From: Sarocladium kiliense
Taxonomy: Eukaryota > Ascomycota > Sordariomycetes > Hypocreales > Sarocladiaceae
Length of the DNA: 64,000 nucleotides
Direction of reading: 5' to 3'
NCBI GenBank assembly: GCA_030734395.1
Contig: JAUZTG010000029.1
Location: 1,860,001 to 1,924,000 of the forward strand
Shown: positions 46,129 to 57,328 of the stretch, piece by piece
Layout: every line of letters starts with the position of its first letter
Numbering within the stretch: the stretch's first letter is position 1
Notes under the pieces: model-generated
The model's database searches: none
Told to the model about the DNA's origin: nothing
Seen by the model: only the letters and a program-made list of their open reading frames with translations
Translations under genes and position numbers: made by a program

Positions 46129-46990
46129 TGTTGCAGCGCCGAAACCTGTCGCTCAGTGCCGAGGGCTGGGGGCTCTGTCGTTTTATTCACTCTGGTGATG
46201 GTTGGTGGCCATCCGAGGCGGTCAGGTCGCTACTGGAGCCTCAGAGTTTACAAGTCAATGGCGCAATTCCCACGGTCGAAGGCTCGAGGAACAGAAACTT
46301 TCCAGAAGAACCACGATCAGGCCCGTTTGAACCCTTGGTACCCTTGTTCGTCCTGGATTGCCCCATTCCCCCCCACCTCTACTGATTTCCAAGCAGGACT
46401 CCGGCGTGCAGCTGTCCCACTTGGGATGCATTTGCCCACGCTCGGTAGCGGGTATAAACACCGGGGATCCATTTCCACTCCACCCCGGAGCCGACCTCGG
46501 ATGCTCCATTGTCCTGAAGGAGGGGGTCTCGGAAGGTATCTTGTACGGGGGAAGACGGCAAGCTTCAGAGTCTGGTCTGGAGGTTGGCGGGTAACAACTT
46601 TGGGGGTATCTTACACAAAGCTGAGAAAGCTGCGAAGTTGACTTTCGGGATATACCAACTGGACAGGATTAACTTCATCACAGCGGCTATTCGATGTTCC
46701 CAGCCAAGCTTCTCTCCCAATGCATCAATGATAAGACTGTACTATATCGCACCTTTGGGTTCCCGAAATTGTTTATGCGTGATCATCTGAGTCGATGCAC
46801 TGTATAAAACCTTCGTTTCCTCTCCAGCAGCACGGCGCGCCTAATGGAGAGCTCAGTAGTCAGCATGTCCTCCAGCTGAGGTACAGGCTATTGTTGTTTG
46901 CACACTCTCATACATGGTATATTCTCATCTTTGTCGTGATAATTATGTACAACTCCGACCATTCTCAGCCTCAATCGCCCTGTCCAGCTT
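46129..46990. other. Intergenic region upstream of MFS gene
   Basis: 862 bp between the MFS start and the stop of the next minus-strand gene. It must hold the MFS promoter. Several short ORFs are present but none is supportable. Confidence 0.45.
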
Positions 46991-48087
46991 CTACAGGAGA
47001 TCAACCAGGCCATCAGCGACATTGTCGATGTTCGTACCAAACCGGTCAGCCGTCGTCTACGCAATCAGTCAGTATAGCTCGGCTTCTTTTTCCCAAGTTT
47101 CCTAGGAAAATACTCACCTGCATGTAAAGCACCCCATCCTCAAAAGCGCACTCGTTGTAAAGCGCCTTCATTTTCCCCTGCTCCACAACCCTAAATGCAA
47201 TCGTCCCCTTCTCCAACGCCTCAACAAGTGCCTCCCTCATCATCTCATCACTGTCAAAATTCTGCGACTTGAGGCTACTCGCCAGAGCCTCGAAGTAGAA
47301 CCGCGTGAAGTTGCCAATGTTCGTCTCCCAGTGGTCATCGCTAGCATCCTTCGCCGCCTTGAGCGCATCGTAGGTCTGCTGGAAGTTGGGATCGAGAGTC
47401 ACATCCGTCTGGAGGATCTCAGAGAAGGTCTTTTTGGTTCGCTCGGCCTCACGCTCCCATTCGGTATCGATGGATGTACGAGCGACAAAGCTCATGCCTG
47501 AAGCGGCGGCGTTGGGGGCTTCGTTGAGGGCTTTGGTGAGCTTGGATTCCTCGAGGCAGTCATCGATGTTGACGGCGAGCCTGTCTGCGTTGAACAGGAT
47601 GGCGAGCTTGCCATCTGAGGTCACGGTGCAGCCATTGTACAGGAAGTCGTGCTCGAGGTTGACGTCGAGGGTCAGGGTGTGGGCAGTACAGGCGTCGTTG
47701 ATCTCCTTCTTGCTGGCGTCGCCGTGTCTGTCGACATAGGACCTAAGGCGACCGATGGCAGCTTCGATGTACCTGACTGGTCAGTTGATGAGCTCTCCAC
47801 ATTTGCGTGCGCTTTCTTCAACTTACTGGGCGATCATGGCACCAGGCTGTTCCTTTGCGTAGCCTTCCTCAGCATAGGCATACAACTGGTTCGGGTTCAC
47901 ATCGATGGTCCATGCTTCTCCGAGAACATCGGATAGAGTCTGCTCGAACTCTCCTTTGACACTGTCCCATCTATCACGGACTATACTACCGTCAGTGTCT
48001 CTGAGGTTTCCTTTGAGGAATGTCTTGTAACTCACGATCCTTGCGGACTGCCAGAGGCAACTTCTCAACGGGAGCGAGGCGACTCAT
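46991..48087 (-). CDS. Unrecognised soluble protein, 308 aa
   Basis: Four exons on the minus strand (48087-48036, 47980-47827, 47772-47118, 47056-46991) join in frame to 308 residues. I do not recognise the family. The protein is acidic and mostly helical in appearance, with no signal peptide or membrane segment. Distinct segments are DRWDSVKGEFEQTLSDVLGEAWTIDVNPNQLY, AHTLTLDVNLEHDFLYNGCTVTSDGKLAILFNADRLAVNIDD (beta-rich) and DDHWETNIGNFTRFYFEALA. The four clean phase-consistent introns and even codon use argue it is a real gene. It is divergent from the gene at 48751, with 663 bp between starts; a shared promoter is possible. Confidence 0.75.
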
Positions 48088-48750
48088 GATTGTGTCTGAT
48101 AGAAAGGACTTTGTACTGGTGCAGGTTGAGAAAGGATGATCGCAATTGTGCTTGACTGCCACCAACCTCGACGAACAATCGCCAAGTAGCTCCCGCTTTA
48201 TATCGCAAGACCCCCCATCTCACGATGCGTCATAACTCACGATTCAGGGGCTCAGTCCGCCTCGCACTCTTCATCAACAGCCGGGGGTCCCGTTCAGCCG
48301 CAGCTCATGTCCACCACGCTATCCGCAGTCCAGCTCCCCCAGCTTTGCCTGCTCGGGAAAGGCTAGGGCAAAGCAATTGATGAGCATCGTAGCCACTTGC
48401 CTCGGGTGCTGGGCAGAATCATGTCTCATCTCCACAACAAAGCTGCCTTGTAAGGAGACCGTTAGCGGTGGTGCGTGTCAGTCAACCCACTTTGGGAGTG
48501 GACGTTTGTTGCCGAGACCTCAGCCGCAGGGGACGGGGATGCGCTATTCTGCCTTGTGACCCACGCTCGGGGCTGTCAGGAACGATTGCCGTGAATTTGT
48601 ACTCTAATAATTAAGGTACATTTCTGGATCTGGGAGCTGTAGCTGTCGTTGCGGAGGATTGCACGGTCGTGAGGAACAAAACAGCCTTGGGGCGCAAATC
48701 CGAGAATCCATCTTCACGGTTGCATTGAGCTTCACGCATCCAACTCCACC
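48088..48750. other. Divergent intergenic region between two unrecognised genes
   Basis: 663 bp holding the promoters of the genes at 46991-48087 (-) and 48751-49918 (+). No gene is seen. Confidence 0.45.
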
Positions 48751-49918
48751 ATGTCTCTGTAGGTGACAAAGTCAACAAAGGTCAGGATCAATACACAGAC
48801 GGAAGAGCTGACCAAGGCAGGCCACTAAAGTTCAAGCTGGGCCTTCGCGTCCACTGGGATCCGCCCACCTGCCCAGCAGCCAAAGCCCTGCAGAACCTCC
48901 GCGACAACCTGGGCGTCACCGTGAAGTGCACGCCAGAATGGCCAATCATTGTAACCGAGTTGCGTCCAATATACGACGAGAGAGGGATTGACCTTCTGGC
49001 AAGCATCACTGGTCTCGTGCACGGTCTGTGCGAGGCAGTTGCTGAGCTCGTTGAGGATGAGACTTGGGCCGATGCCTTGTGGGAGAAGCTTGGTGATGCG
49101 CCGCGGACTTTGAGCATTTTCCCTGAGGTAAGATGACCAATTGAGGTTTTCATGAGGGCAAAGCTGACCACACGTAGGTTTCTGCAGTAGCGTTGGATCG
49201 GCCACAAGCACGATGGGACGACCAAAGATCTGGCATCATGCTGGACATACCCAAGTCCGCCATTGCCACACCCCTCGAATACATCCCAGCTCTGCAGGAA
49301 GACCTTCGCACAACCTTCGATCAGAAGGCGAACCCGGCCCAAGTACCCGAGATCGAAGACGCCGTCATCATCAACTCAAACCTTGCATCACTTCAAGACC
49401 TTTCCCTTCAGCCAACTCCAACTCCAACTCCTCGCCAGACCGTCCAATACCTCCCAGATGCCAACTCTCTCCCTCGTCCCGACGAGCTACTCCAAACAGC
49501 TCCCTACCACATGGTTGTCCGCGCTCTGGGCGAATACCGCGTCGACATCGAATGCACACACAGTCCCTCCCTCAACGTCCTCTCAACCTACCTCCAGCGC
49601 TGGTGTCGCACCAACCACAACCTCTCAACCAAAGTCAGTGTCACCCCACCCCCCAAATCTCGACTGCGATAGAACAGGCGAAAAGCTGACTGTGTGTACG
49701 AGTAATAGCCGTCTGTGGTGGATGTGCGTCTAGAACAAGGGTCGTTTGGAGCAGGGGTGCTGCACGACGTGCTGACCATCCGATCCGATCAGAACCGGTT
49801 CCATGTGTCACCAACGTTGATCCTCCATCTTGTTGAGAGTGTTCTTGGTTATGAAAGGGTTTATACTGATTCCTGCAGCTGGCAATTTAGGCGGAACACT
49901 CCGTTTAAGAAGGTGTGA
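48751..49918 (+). CDS. Unrecognised protein, 326 aa, with 8-nt first coding exon
   Basis: Four exons (48751-48758, 48821-49127, 49178-49633, 49709-49918) close in frame to 326 residues. The first coding exon is ATGTCTCT; without splicing the frame reads Met-Ser-Leu-stop, so the 62-nt intron must be removed to express the protein. The mature N-terminus would be MSLPLKFKLGLRVHWDPPTC. Other segments: CTPEWPIIVTELRPIYDERGIDLLASITGLVHGLCEAVAEL, then a Pro-Thr repeat (QPTPTPTP), GEYRVDIECTHSPSLNVLSTYLQRW and a C-terminal FRRNTPFKKV. I do not recognise the family and see no signal peptide or membrane segment. The main body is well supported; the start exon is the weakest part, as an upstream alternative cannot be excluded. 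Confidence 0.68.
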
Positions 49919-50787
49919 ACGGCAGCATGGAGATGAATGTATCCCACTGTCGGCCATGCAGCCTTGATTCGCTCTGCTTACTGCTATTTACCCCCATCTA
50001 CGCACTCTTTGACACTCTTCTCGAGACTCCTCTGGGTGCTAAATCATGGAAAGCTCAGTGCCCATGATCCTAAATGTCTATCTTTCGTAGCACTTCAGCA
50101 CCCATCTCCTTCCGTAATCACTCTCAGTTCTCTACAACATCAAAGCTCCCCTTCGTATTCCTCTCACACTTCCCACCGTTGCAACTATCCATCCCGGAGT
50201 AACACAAACATCGCACAAGTGGTTCTTCACCCAAACTCGTCATACCAACCTCGCTACACCGAACAGCCTGGTCCCTGCCTCTGACCGCGATCCATTCCCC
50301 AACCGATCCGGTACTTGGACACGAAGAAAAAAGGGTCTAGAAAGCGCCTCCTTGTCACCAAACGCCCGTACGGATACCGATCTAGGTCGCAAAAGGGTAA
50401 TTGACAAACGCCACCCCGGAACGATAGCTCTCTCGGGGAGACGCAGCTTCCATCCGGAGCAAACCGTCTCGGCCTCGCTCGCACATCAAGTGAAGATCGG
50501 TTGCGATAAGTGTCTCTTGTTCATTAAAGAGAGTTTAGCATTACAGCGCAGAAAGGGGCCCTTTGCAAGCTCGTATACAATGGTTCCATCTTCCTCATGC
50601 AACATCAACATGATACTTGCCATCCCCCTCACCAGGAGACACTCATAAACATATATACCCATATGATCATCATATCGCCCCCTTTTACGAAAGCATATGC
50701 TACCGTAGCACCTAGGAACTTCTGCTTCGACCCAGACTCTCCCTGGAGTGTCATTCCCCCCCGCCTTGTTTTCCTGGGTCCCTCGCC

Positions 50788-50821
50788 GGGGGGGTCGGGA
50801 ACCACGGGGGGAGGGGGGGGG
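50788..50821 (+). other. Guanine-run cluster, candidate G-quadruplex
   Basis: Runs of 7, 3, 6 and 9 G are separated by spacers of 2, 6 and 1 bases on the plus strand. This fits the simple G3+N1-7 quadruplex pattern. It lies in the convergent region between the gene ending at 49918 and SKN7. Confidence 0.6.
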
Positions 50822-51383
50822 TGACAAACCGTACGGGTCGAGCCCGTTCGAGACCGCCCATCGAACATAGACACAAAGGCCTCTCGCATGAAATGCAGCA
50901 CGCCGCGCAGCTGCAAGCGCCCGTCGTGTCCGTGCCAACCGTTGTCGATCAGCAGGGGCAGATCGGCCGTCTGGGCCAGCCATGTGGTTCTGTGCCTAGG
51001 GTGTTGCTTATATCTGCATCACGTCTCCCCTGTCTCCGGGCGCATGTGGCTCCGCTCACGATGTCTGATTGCCACAAAACCCACCTCCACCCACCTCACT
51101 CGACAACTTGTCGGACAACTTTCAGAGCGACACTTGGCATCTGGCTGTGGAACGACCGAACGAAATTCATGATTCCATATACAATGTTCTCCGAGGCGAC
51201 TAAATGATGCCCATACCCAACTCTCCCGCCCACAGGTCCTCTGTCATTACAGATCCGATGCTTTCGAACTGTCTCTCGATTTAAACCTCAACCAACATTC
51301 TTCCCATACCTGTCTCTTACCCAAACGACTCTCCGACAAATTTAAATATGAACTTTCCCTTCTCCTTCTCTCGCGGAGATCTG

Positions 51384-51410
51384 CCGACCGACCGACCGAC
51401 CGACCGACCG
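51384..51410. repeat. CCGA tetranucleotide microsatellite (~6.75 copies)
   Basis: A 27-bp perfect run of CCGA units lies in the SKN7 downstream region. It is a simple-sequence repeat and probably variable in length between isolates. Confidence 0.9.
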
Positions 51411-51725
51411 CCTCGCTCCCACTCTTCATAAAAATCCGGCCGTTCCTCGCTCTCCCGGGGTTTTATATTGGTTTCGTCGATAAATCTCTGACCCAAGCAG
51501 ACGACGATTTCATCAAAACACCTTGAACATGTTCCTTCCCGACTGAGGACAAAGACGCTTCCAATGGAAGCGCCATAACACAATGAGGACAGCGAATGCC
51601 CTAGCTAAGCCCACCATATGAACGCCAAGTAGGAAATCATCCCCCGATCGTGAGACCGCGGAAGGAGAAGCATTGTGAGCCAGACTCGATCAAACAGCAC
51701 TGGGCTCTAGACACACCAAGAGCAA

Positions 51726-53812
51726 TTAGTAGTTACCCTGGGGAGCGCTGAGCCGTTGCCGCTTCTCCGGTGGACTGTCGTGGTCTGAAATCCGGGAAGA
51801 ATCGGCCTGAATTGCGGTGTAACGGTTTCCAGCGATCCCGTATTGGTTGGTACCGTTCATCAGCCCACTGAAGCCCTGGTCGTTACCGTTGTTAACGGGC
51901 GATGGCTGTTGCAATCCAGCGGGCGACCATGTTGAGGCCCCAGTTCCAGAGGGCGGCGTTGGCGTATCAAACTTGATCGAGGTGTTGGCTGGACCCATCT
52001 GCGTGTTGAAATACGCCCCTCCCCCAAGCATGTAGCTGTGATTCTCGTTTTGGGGAGGGTTCTTGAGAAGATGGCTGGCATGCGTCTTGACGGACTTCCA
52101 CATGCCCTCTTTGGTGAAAGGCTTGGCGAGGACGCCGTTCATGCCTTGTGATCTGCTTAGCTGACTTGTCCAGATACGTCGTGCAACACAGAGGCCACTT
52201 ACCATGGTCAAAATAGCCGTTAACCTCTTCAGGTCGAATATTGGATGTCATAGCAATGATGGGGACAGCCGGGTGAGTACCGCGAATATACAGAGTGGCG
52301 GAGACGCCATCGAGCCGGGGCATGATGATGTCCATGAAAATCATGTCAAAGTGATCCCGTCCGACGTTGGAGATCCGGGAAACAGCATCCGCGCCGTTAG
52401 ACTGGTTGGGGGTCAGCTTTCGCACACATGTGGTACCACATGTAGTACTAGAGAAGGGAGTCTTACGGCATGTTCAACCTCGCAGCCCATGGACTTGAGG
52501 AACTTGATACCGATCTTCGCACAGGTAGGATCATCCTCGACAAGGAACACGTTCGGCTTCTTGGGACCCCACATGGAGTCCGGCTTGCTCATCTGAGCTG
52601 CAGTCGTTGGTGTTGTTGGGTTGACAAGAGGCTGAGAAACAGGGGCTTCGGCCAGCAGAGCACCACCAGCCTCTTGCGGCAAAGAGTAGGGGATCTTGTG
52701 AATGTGGTCGGAATGGAAAGGATCGATGCCAACGGTCTGGCCAACAGGGTAGACGGGATATCGGTTGAGGTCGCTCATCGGGTCGTGCATCAAGGGCATT
52801 GACGGCGGAATCATGGCGGATGAATCCGTAGGCGATGCGTAGACGCCATGCAGACGCTCCAACTCTCTGTCGGCGATGGAGTCGGTGGACACGCTCGACA
52901 ACAATTCTCGCGCACGACGAAGTTCCGGAGGATCATCCGACTCGGACGCGCTTCCAGGGCCGTTCAGCGACTGTCCCATCATACCGTTGTTTCTGTTGTC
53001 GTTGTTGAACGGCGTCAGATGGTTGAGCATCTCGTACTGCGCTTGTCTTTGGGCGTGCAGCATTTTGTTCAGCGTTAAAACCTCGTTGACGAGGACTTTG
53101 TTTGTTTGTGAAACCTCTGCATACAGCTCCTGCAGATGCTGAACCTGTTGCGCTTGCGCCGTCAGTTGCTCGCTGATGACACTCATGTGATGCTGAGTCG
53201 AGTAATCCTCGGTCGCGGGTGCTTTTCGCGGCGCCGGGGCCTTTCTGCGGATATTGTCGAGGTCATCCTTGCTATCGACACGGAAGTATGGATGCTTGAA
53301 CTCAAGGACCTGTCTGGCGTAAGCTTGGGAAGGACCGACATTGTAAACGCGGGCATCCTACGTTCCCCATAGTCTCGCTATCGCTCGACGGCTTGACCTT
53401 ATGGAAATCATATTTGTTGAGTTGTCGGATGAAACTCGACATGTTGCTATGTTTGAAATGCTTCGGCAGAATGGACCTCGTGAACCGCTCTCCCTAGGAC
53501 ACTGTTAGGTATGCATCTCTGCCGCAGGCGGTTAACCACAAACATCCTCGACGACAAATGTATCGCCGTCTTTGCCCCATCTTGCGACATCTTGATGGGT
53601 AGGGTCCTCGAGCATGCTGCAAGCACATTAGCCGTCATGGTCGGATATGGTTGCGATGATGCGGTGTACCGATAGAGCTTGCGAACCTGTGTCGTCGAGT
53701 CAGCTTGGCGTTACCTCGGAGCATAACGACCTATTCTTTGAGCACTCACGAATTCGCTGGCATTGTTGCCGCCCGTCTGGGCAGTCGCCAATTCTGCGCC
53801 AGACATGTTCAT
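51726..53812 (-). CDS. SKN7: Stress response regulator / transcription factor Skn7 (Prr1)
   Basis: Seven exons on the minus strand (53812-53750, 53686-53670, 53616-53544, 53493-53362, 53309-52467, 52401-52203, 52144-51726) encode 581 residues. An HSF-type DNA-binding domain occupies ~20-120 (VRKLYRMLEDP, ILPKHFKHSNMSSFIRQLNKYDFHKVKP, LEFKHPYF). A coiled coil follows at ~135-185. A receiver domain lies at ~350-470 with acidic EDD, phospho-acceptor Asp400 in IFMDIIMPRLDG, and the KPF lysine. Skn7 receives phosphate from the Sln1-Ypd1 histidine-kinase relay and controls oxidative and cell-wall stress genes. Exon 2 is only 17 nt, inside the DNA-binding domain. The start at 53812 is uncertain: MSGAEL, two codons later, or an upstream exon are possible. 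Confidence 0.92.
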
Positions 53813-56800
53813 GGATGGGCGATGTACTCTGGGCTCAATGCGCGCTGGTGTAGGGGGCGATGTACAGTGGGAAATGCGTTGTGTCGCTGAGCGCGAACCA
53901 GAGGAGGTTGTAGGATTAAAGTCACAAGCACCTGCAATATTCAACGGAGCGGTAGAAGAACGATCGCTGGGGCGGCAAGGATGGCGGTGGTGATCACAGA
54001 GCGTCGCCGGGCCGTCGAGGCGCCGAGGGATAGCAGATGTCGATCCCTGGTTGGCGACTGGGACCGCCGTCGGGATGACGATCGGGATGTGATTTGAGGT
54101 AGTGAGTGACGGTGGCAGCCTACCGTACGTCGTGGGGGCACAGGCCAGGCGGTTTAGAAGAGGATTTGCTCTTATCGTCCAACTCAACCTCGGTGTCGTG
54201 AGGATGAAGAGACCGGGTGACCACCAGACCGTAATGGATGCGGAGGCAGGATGAGAGGCGCATCGACCGAACAGGGACGATGGCTTTTCCGGGTTGCACT
54301 GGATACGATGCGCTACCTAACGCTTCTGCTGTTGTTGGCTTGTCGGTTGCTGCTAAAACGGTGGGCGCTGGGGGGCGGGGAGAGGGGGGAGGGGAGCACG
54401 CTGGACAGGGCCAAGGCGAGCTGGTCGGGGCAGCGAGCTGGTCAGCCGGAATGCACTCAATCGAATGCATTCGCCCCTCAAAGGTCTCTCAACGAAAAGC
54501 ACAGTAGCGCCGGCACCTGCTGGGGGTCTGGCAGAGCGACTCCCTCTTCTTTTACAGGCGGGCAATGATGCGCAGACAACCTAGACTTAGCACAAGCCTT
54601 CCGCAAAAGGGGTGCGCGACTTGGGACATGGGCAGGGAACCCTCCCAAGCATGTGCAAGTAGATAGTACCTCCGAAGACCTTAAGATGTGGTGGTGGACA
54701 CCAGTGGAGTCGACTGAACCCTTTGTACTCCATACCGGGCACCAAAAATGCTTTTTCCCACGACGCTGCTTGCTGAGATGCTTCATCGGATGCGAACCAC
54801 CTCAGACCGTAGGCTGCGCTAATCGACGCCGGTGCAGGGGGGGCTTGCCAGTAAAGGGCAGAGGCATTGCAAGCCACGCCTTCAAGCTTTTGCGCAATCG
54901 GGCTCGAGGACACCAATGATCTCTCTTACTCATCTGTCCCTTTGGAATGAAGCCAAGGTTGAGAGAGCATGCTGCGTGCTCCCTGCACCACTTGACGCCT
55001 TCAAGTGAAAAGCCATCCTTGGCCCGCCGTGGCGGATGTCCTGCTGCACTGTGACTACGGAAGCACACGGCTTTGCGGCAAAAGCTGCACATGTGTGTGT
55101 CTCTCCCGGTCCTACAGCCTGCAGCCCCATCTCAGAGAGTCCCCGGCGACGCGGAGCCGTATTCCCTGGTCGCCGCTTTTGGTTGGTGCATTACCAGCAG
55201 GGCCAGCTTGTCTGACTTCCCAGTTGGTTCGCATCTCATTCTTATCTCATACCATAATAAGAGGAACGACCCTGCGTGCCTGCTCTCATGTTTCGACGCC
55301 TGTCAGCTCGCTCGGCAGCTCCGTTGCAGTCGTCGATCTCCAGTCGAATGCTCTGATGAGCGCCCTCAAACACACATGGGCAACGTTTTCCTAACAGCAA
55401 CCATCATCTTTCTCGCTGCCGCGCGGGATAAGGGGTCAGTACTGCCGGCTGAGGAAATTTTCGAGTCGGTAAAGCAACAACCTTGACGGAGCTAATGCGA
55501 TCCGTCGAATGGCGGCGATCCCTTTGAGCATTTCAGCCGACGCCACCCCAATCGCACGTCGCCCAGTGCAAGACGCCAACCGGCGCCTCCACAAGCCAAC
55601 CCAGTGCTTCCGGCTATGGCTGGATCCGTTCTGGCGCCGTGCCATTTGCCAATTATGCCTGCCATCAACTATCGCAGCTGAGCTCCCTCTATGTCTTGTC
55701 GTGGTTGTCAGGAGTTCTGCGTCCTGCTTCCCTTGAGGGGCGGGTGACATTCACCCACCTTTCCGCCCACAGCGGACTCGTTCACGCGGCGAACATTTAA
55801 TTTACAGCCTCGGCTGGCCAAGTCGAAGCGGCAACTGACGAGGTAATAAAGCACTTTTTGGCGACTGCGTTGTCCAGCAGAAGGTGTGTGCCTGTCCACG
55901 GCAAATAAGGTCTCCATACCTCGTCGAATAGTGTAGCTCGTGGCCTTCCGAGAATACTCACCAGCCTGTACACAGTATAATGAGACACTGGCCGCCACCC
56001 CATCCCTCTTGCAGCAGAGGCAACAGTTTGTCGAGGGCTTGTACCAATGGCTCGGGACCGACATGCATGTGTCAACCACCGGCCTGCGATGGCCTCAGAG
56101 CCTACTTGTGGCCTGCATTATCCCCCTTGCTCCTTGCTGACGCCAAAGTTTCAGCCGCCTCAGGCTATAGCGCTGCAGCTGCATCCGCGTTTAATGACTC
56201 GTACATGCGTCTCGTCTTTGCTTCTGTTCCTGAGCGAATCGTGCCACCATGTGCCATGTGCACAACAGAGCGCCGTTTCCGGGACTTTGGAACACCTGGG
56301 CGATCTTTCAATGCCAAGAGGAGCCGTTGAACGGGATTATCAGTCATCCATGCGACACCAGACCATCTATGATGTTGCTCTATACGCAGTCCACTGTCAG
56401 GACTGGTGACATTTATGCCAGCGGCCGCCGGTTCCCTAGGCTATTCGTGTGAGGACCTCGTAAGCAATGTGCTGGGGGGTTAGTGGCCGCCTCATCACTG
56501 AACCTAAGCTACCTAAAGTAGGCACGGAAGGGCAAGTGAAACATCGGTTATCGTCTTCCTCTGTATCTGCTCCCTTGGCCGCTTAATCACCATTCCTCGG
56601 CGTCTGCAAAGGGGAATCACTATCGAAGAGGCGGAACAGCAGTAACCGGTGCGGAAACATGGTGTTTTACTGCCTTTGTTGCGAGGTCGTGCGGATCTGA
56701 CACTTGCGGATCTAGCCGGTGCAGGGATCGACACTGGGACCTGGTGATCTAGACCCTACCAGCGATTCTAGATCTTGGGGAGAACGACAGGCATGGCACC

Positions 56801-56843
56801 GTGGAGAGGAAGATAAGGTGGGTGTGTCTGTGGGGGACTGACT

Positions 56844-56859
56844 TGGTATCAGAGCCAGG
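56844..56859 (+). mobile_element. LTR-retrotransposon primer-binding-site-like motif
   Basis: TGGTATCAGAGCCAGG matches, as I recall it, the primer-binding site of many Ty1/copia elements, complementary to an initiator-Met tRNA 3' end. No LTR pair, gag or pol coding sequence is recognisable nearby, so at most this is a relic. It may be chance. Confidence 0.25.
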
Positions 56860-57230
56860 AAAATGCATTACTCCGTGATTCTGATCGCAGGAAAGTTCCT
56901 GTCGCGTGCTTTCCGTTTTCGTCCATTTGTCTGAAGGCCCGGCTCACGGTCAAGATACCTTACTGGGTCTCAACTCCTTCAGAGGTTACGAGGTGGAATC
57001 AACACGTTTAGAAACTTCACGCGACCATGCAAGCTTCTCTTGATCAATATCAAGTCCTCGTTTAATCACGTAACGTTTCTTCAGCCATTGACCCTCTACC
57101 TATTCTATTGTGGTGATAATAATCGATAGAAGTGTAATCTCGAAATAATGGCGTCGCGCTTCTTCGTGTATAGGGTAGCTCAGTACCCCGCCATCCCCCA
57201 CCAAATCCTCGGTGAGCATGGGTCGCGCAT

Positions 57231-57293
57231 TGAGTCACCCAAATTTTGGACTTTTGTTCCTTCGTCAAACATCCTTCGTCTGTACCTGAGTCA
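57231..57293 (+). promoter_or_regulatory. Two TGAGTCA (Gcn4/CpcA/AP-1-type) sites upstream of GCD6
   Basis: Perfect TGAGTCA heptamers occur at 57231-57237 and 57287-57293, 98 and 42 bases upstream of the GCD6 start codon (first base of each heptamer to the ATG). TGASTCA is the binding consensus of the Gcn4/CpcA bZIP activator of general amino-acid control and of Yap/AP-1-like factors. Occupancy is not known. Confidence 0.45.
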
Positions 57294-57328
57294 CGCCACG
57301 CAGCCCCTCAAGACCCGACAATCCAGCT

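Larger units (their letters stand above)
49919..51725. other. Convergent gene-free region before SKN7
   Basis: 1.8 kb between two convergent stops. It contains a long G-run cluster and a CCGA microsatellite, each listed separately. No coding region is supportable. Confidence 0.45.
53813..57328. other. 3.5-kb region without confident gene between SKN7 and GCD6
   Basis: The SKN7-proximal part should be its promoter and leader, and the right end the GCD6 promoter. In between, short ORFs on both strands have no recognisable domain and no plausible multi-exon chain. A retrotransposon PBS-like motif lies at 56844-56859. The stretch could hold decayed repeat sequence. Confidence 0.4.

Noticed and set aside
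44249..49918. MFS transporter plus neighbouring unknown genes as a metabolite or resistance cluster
   Set aside because: No biosynthetic enzyme (PKS, NRPS, terpene cyclase, P450) or cluster-type regulator lies nearby; the flanks are housekeeping genes.
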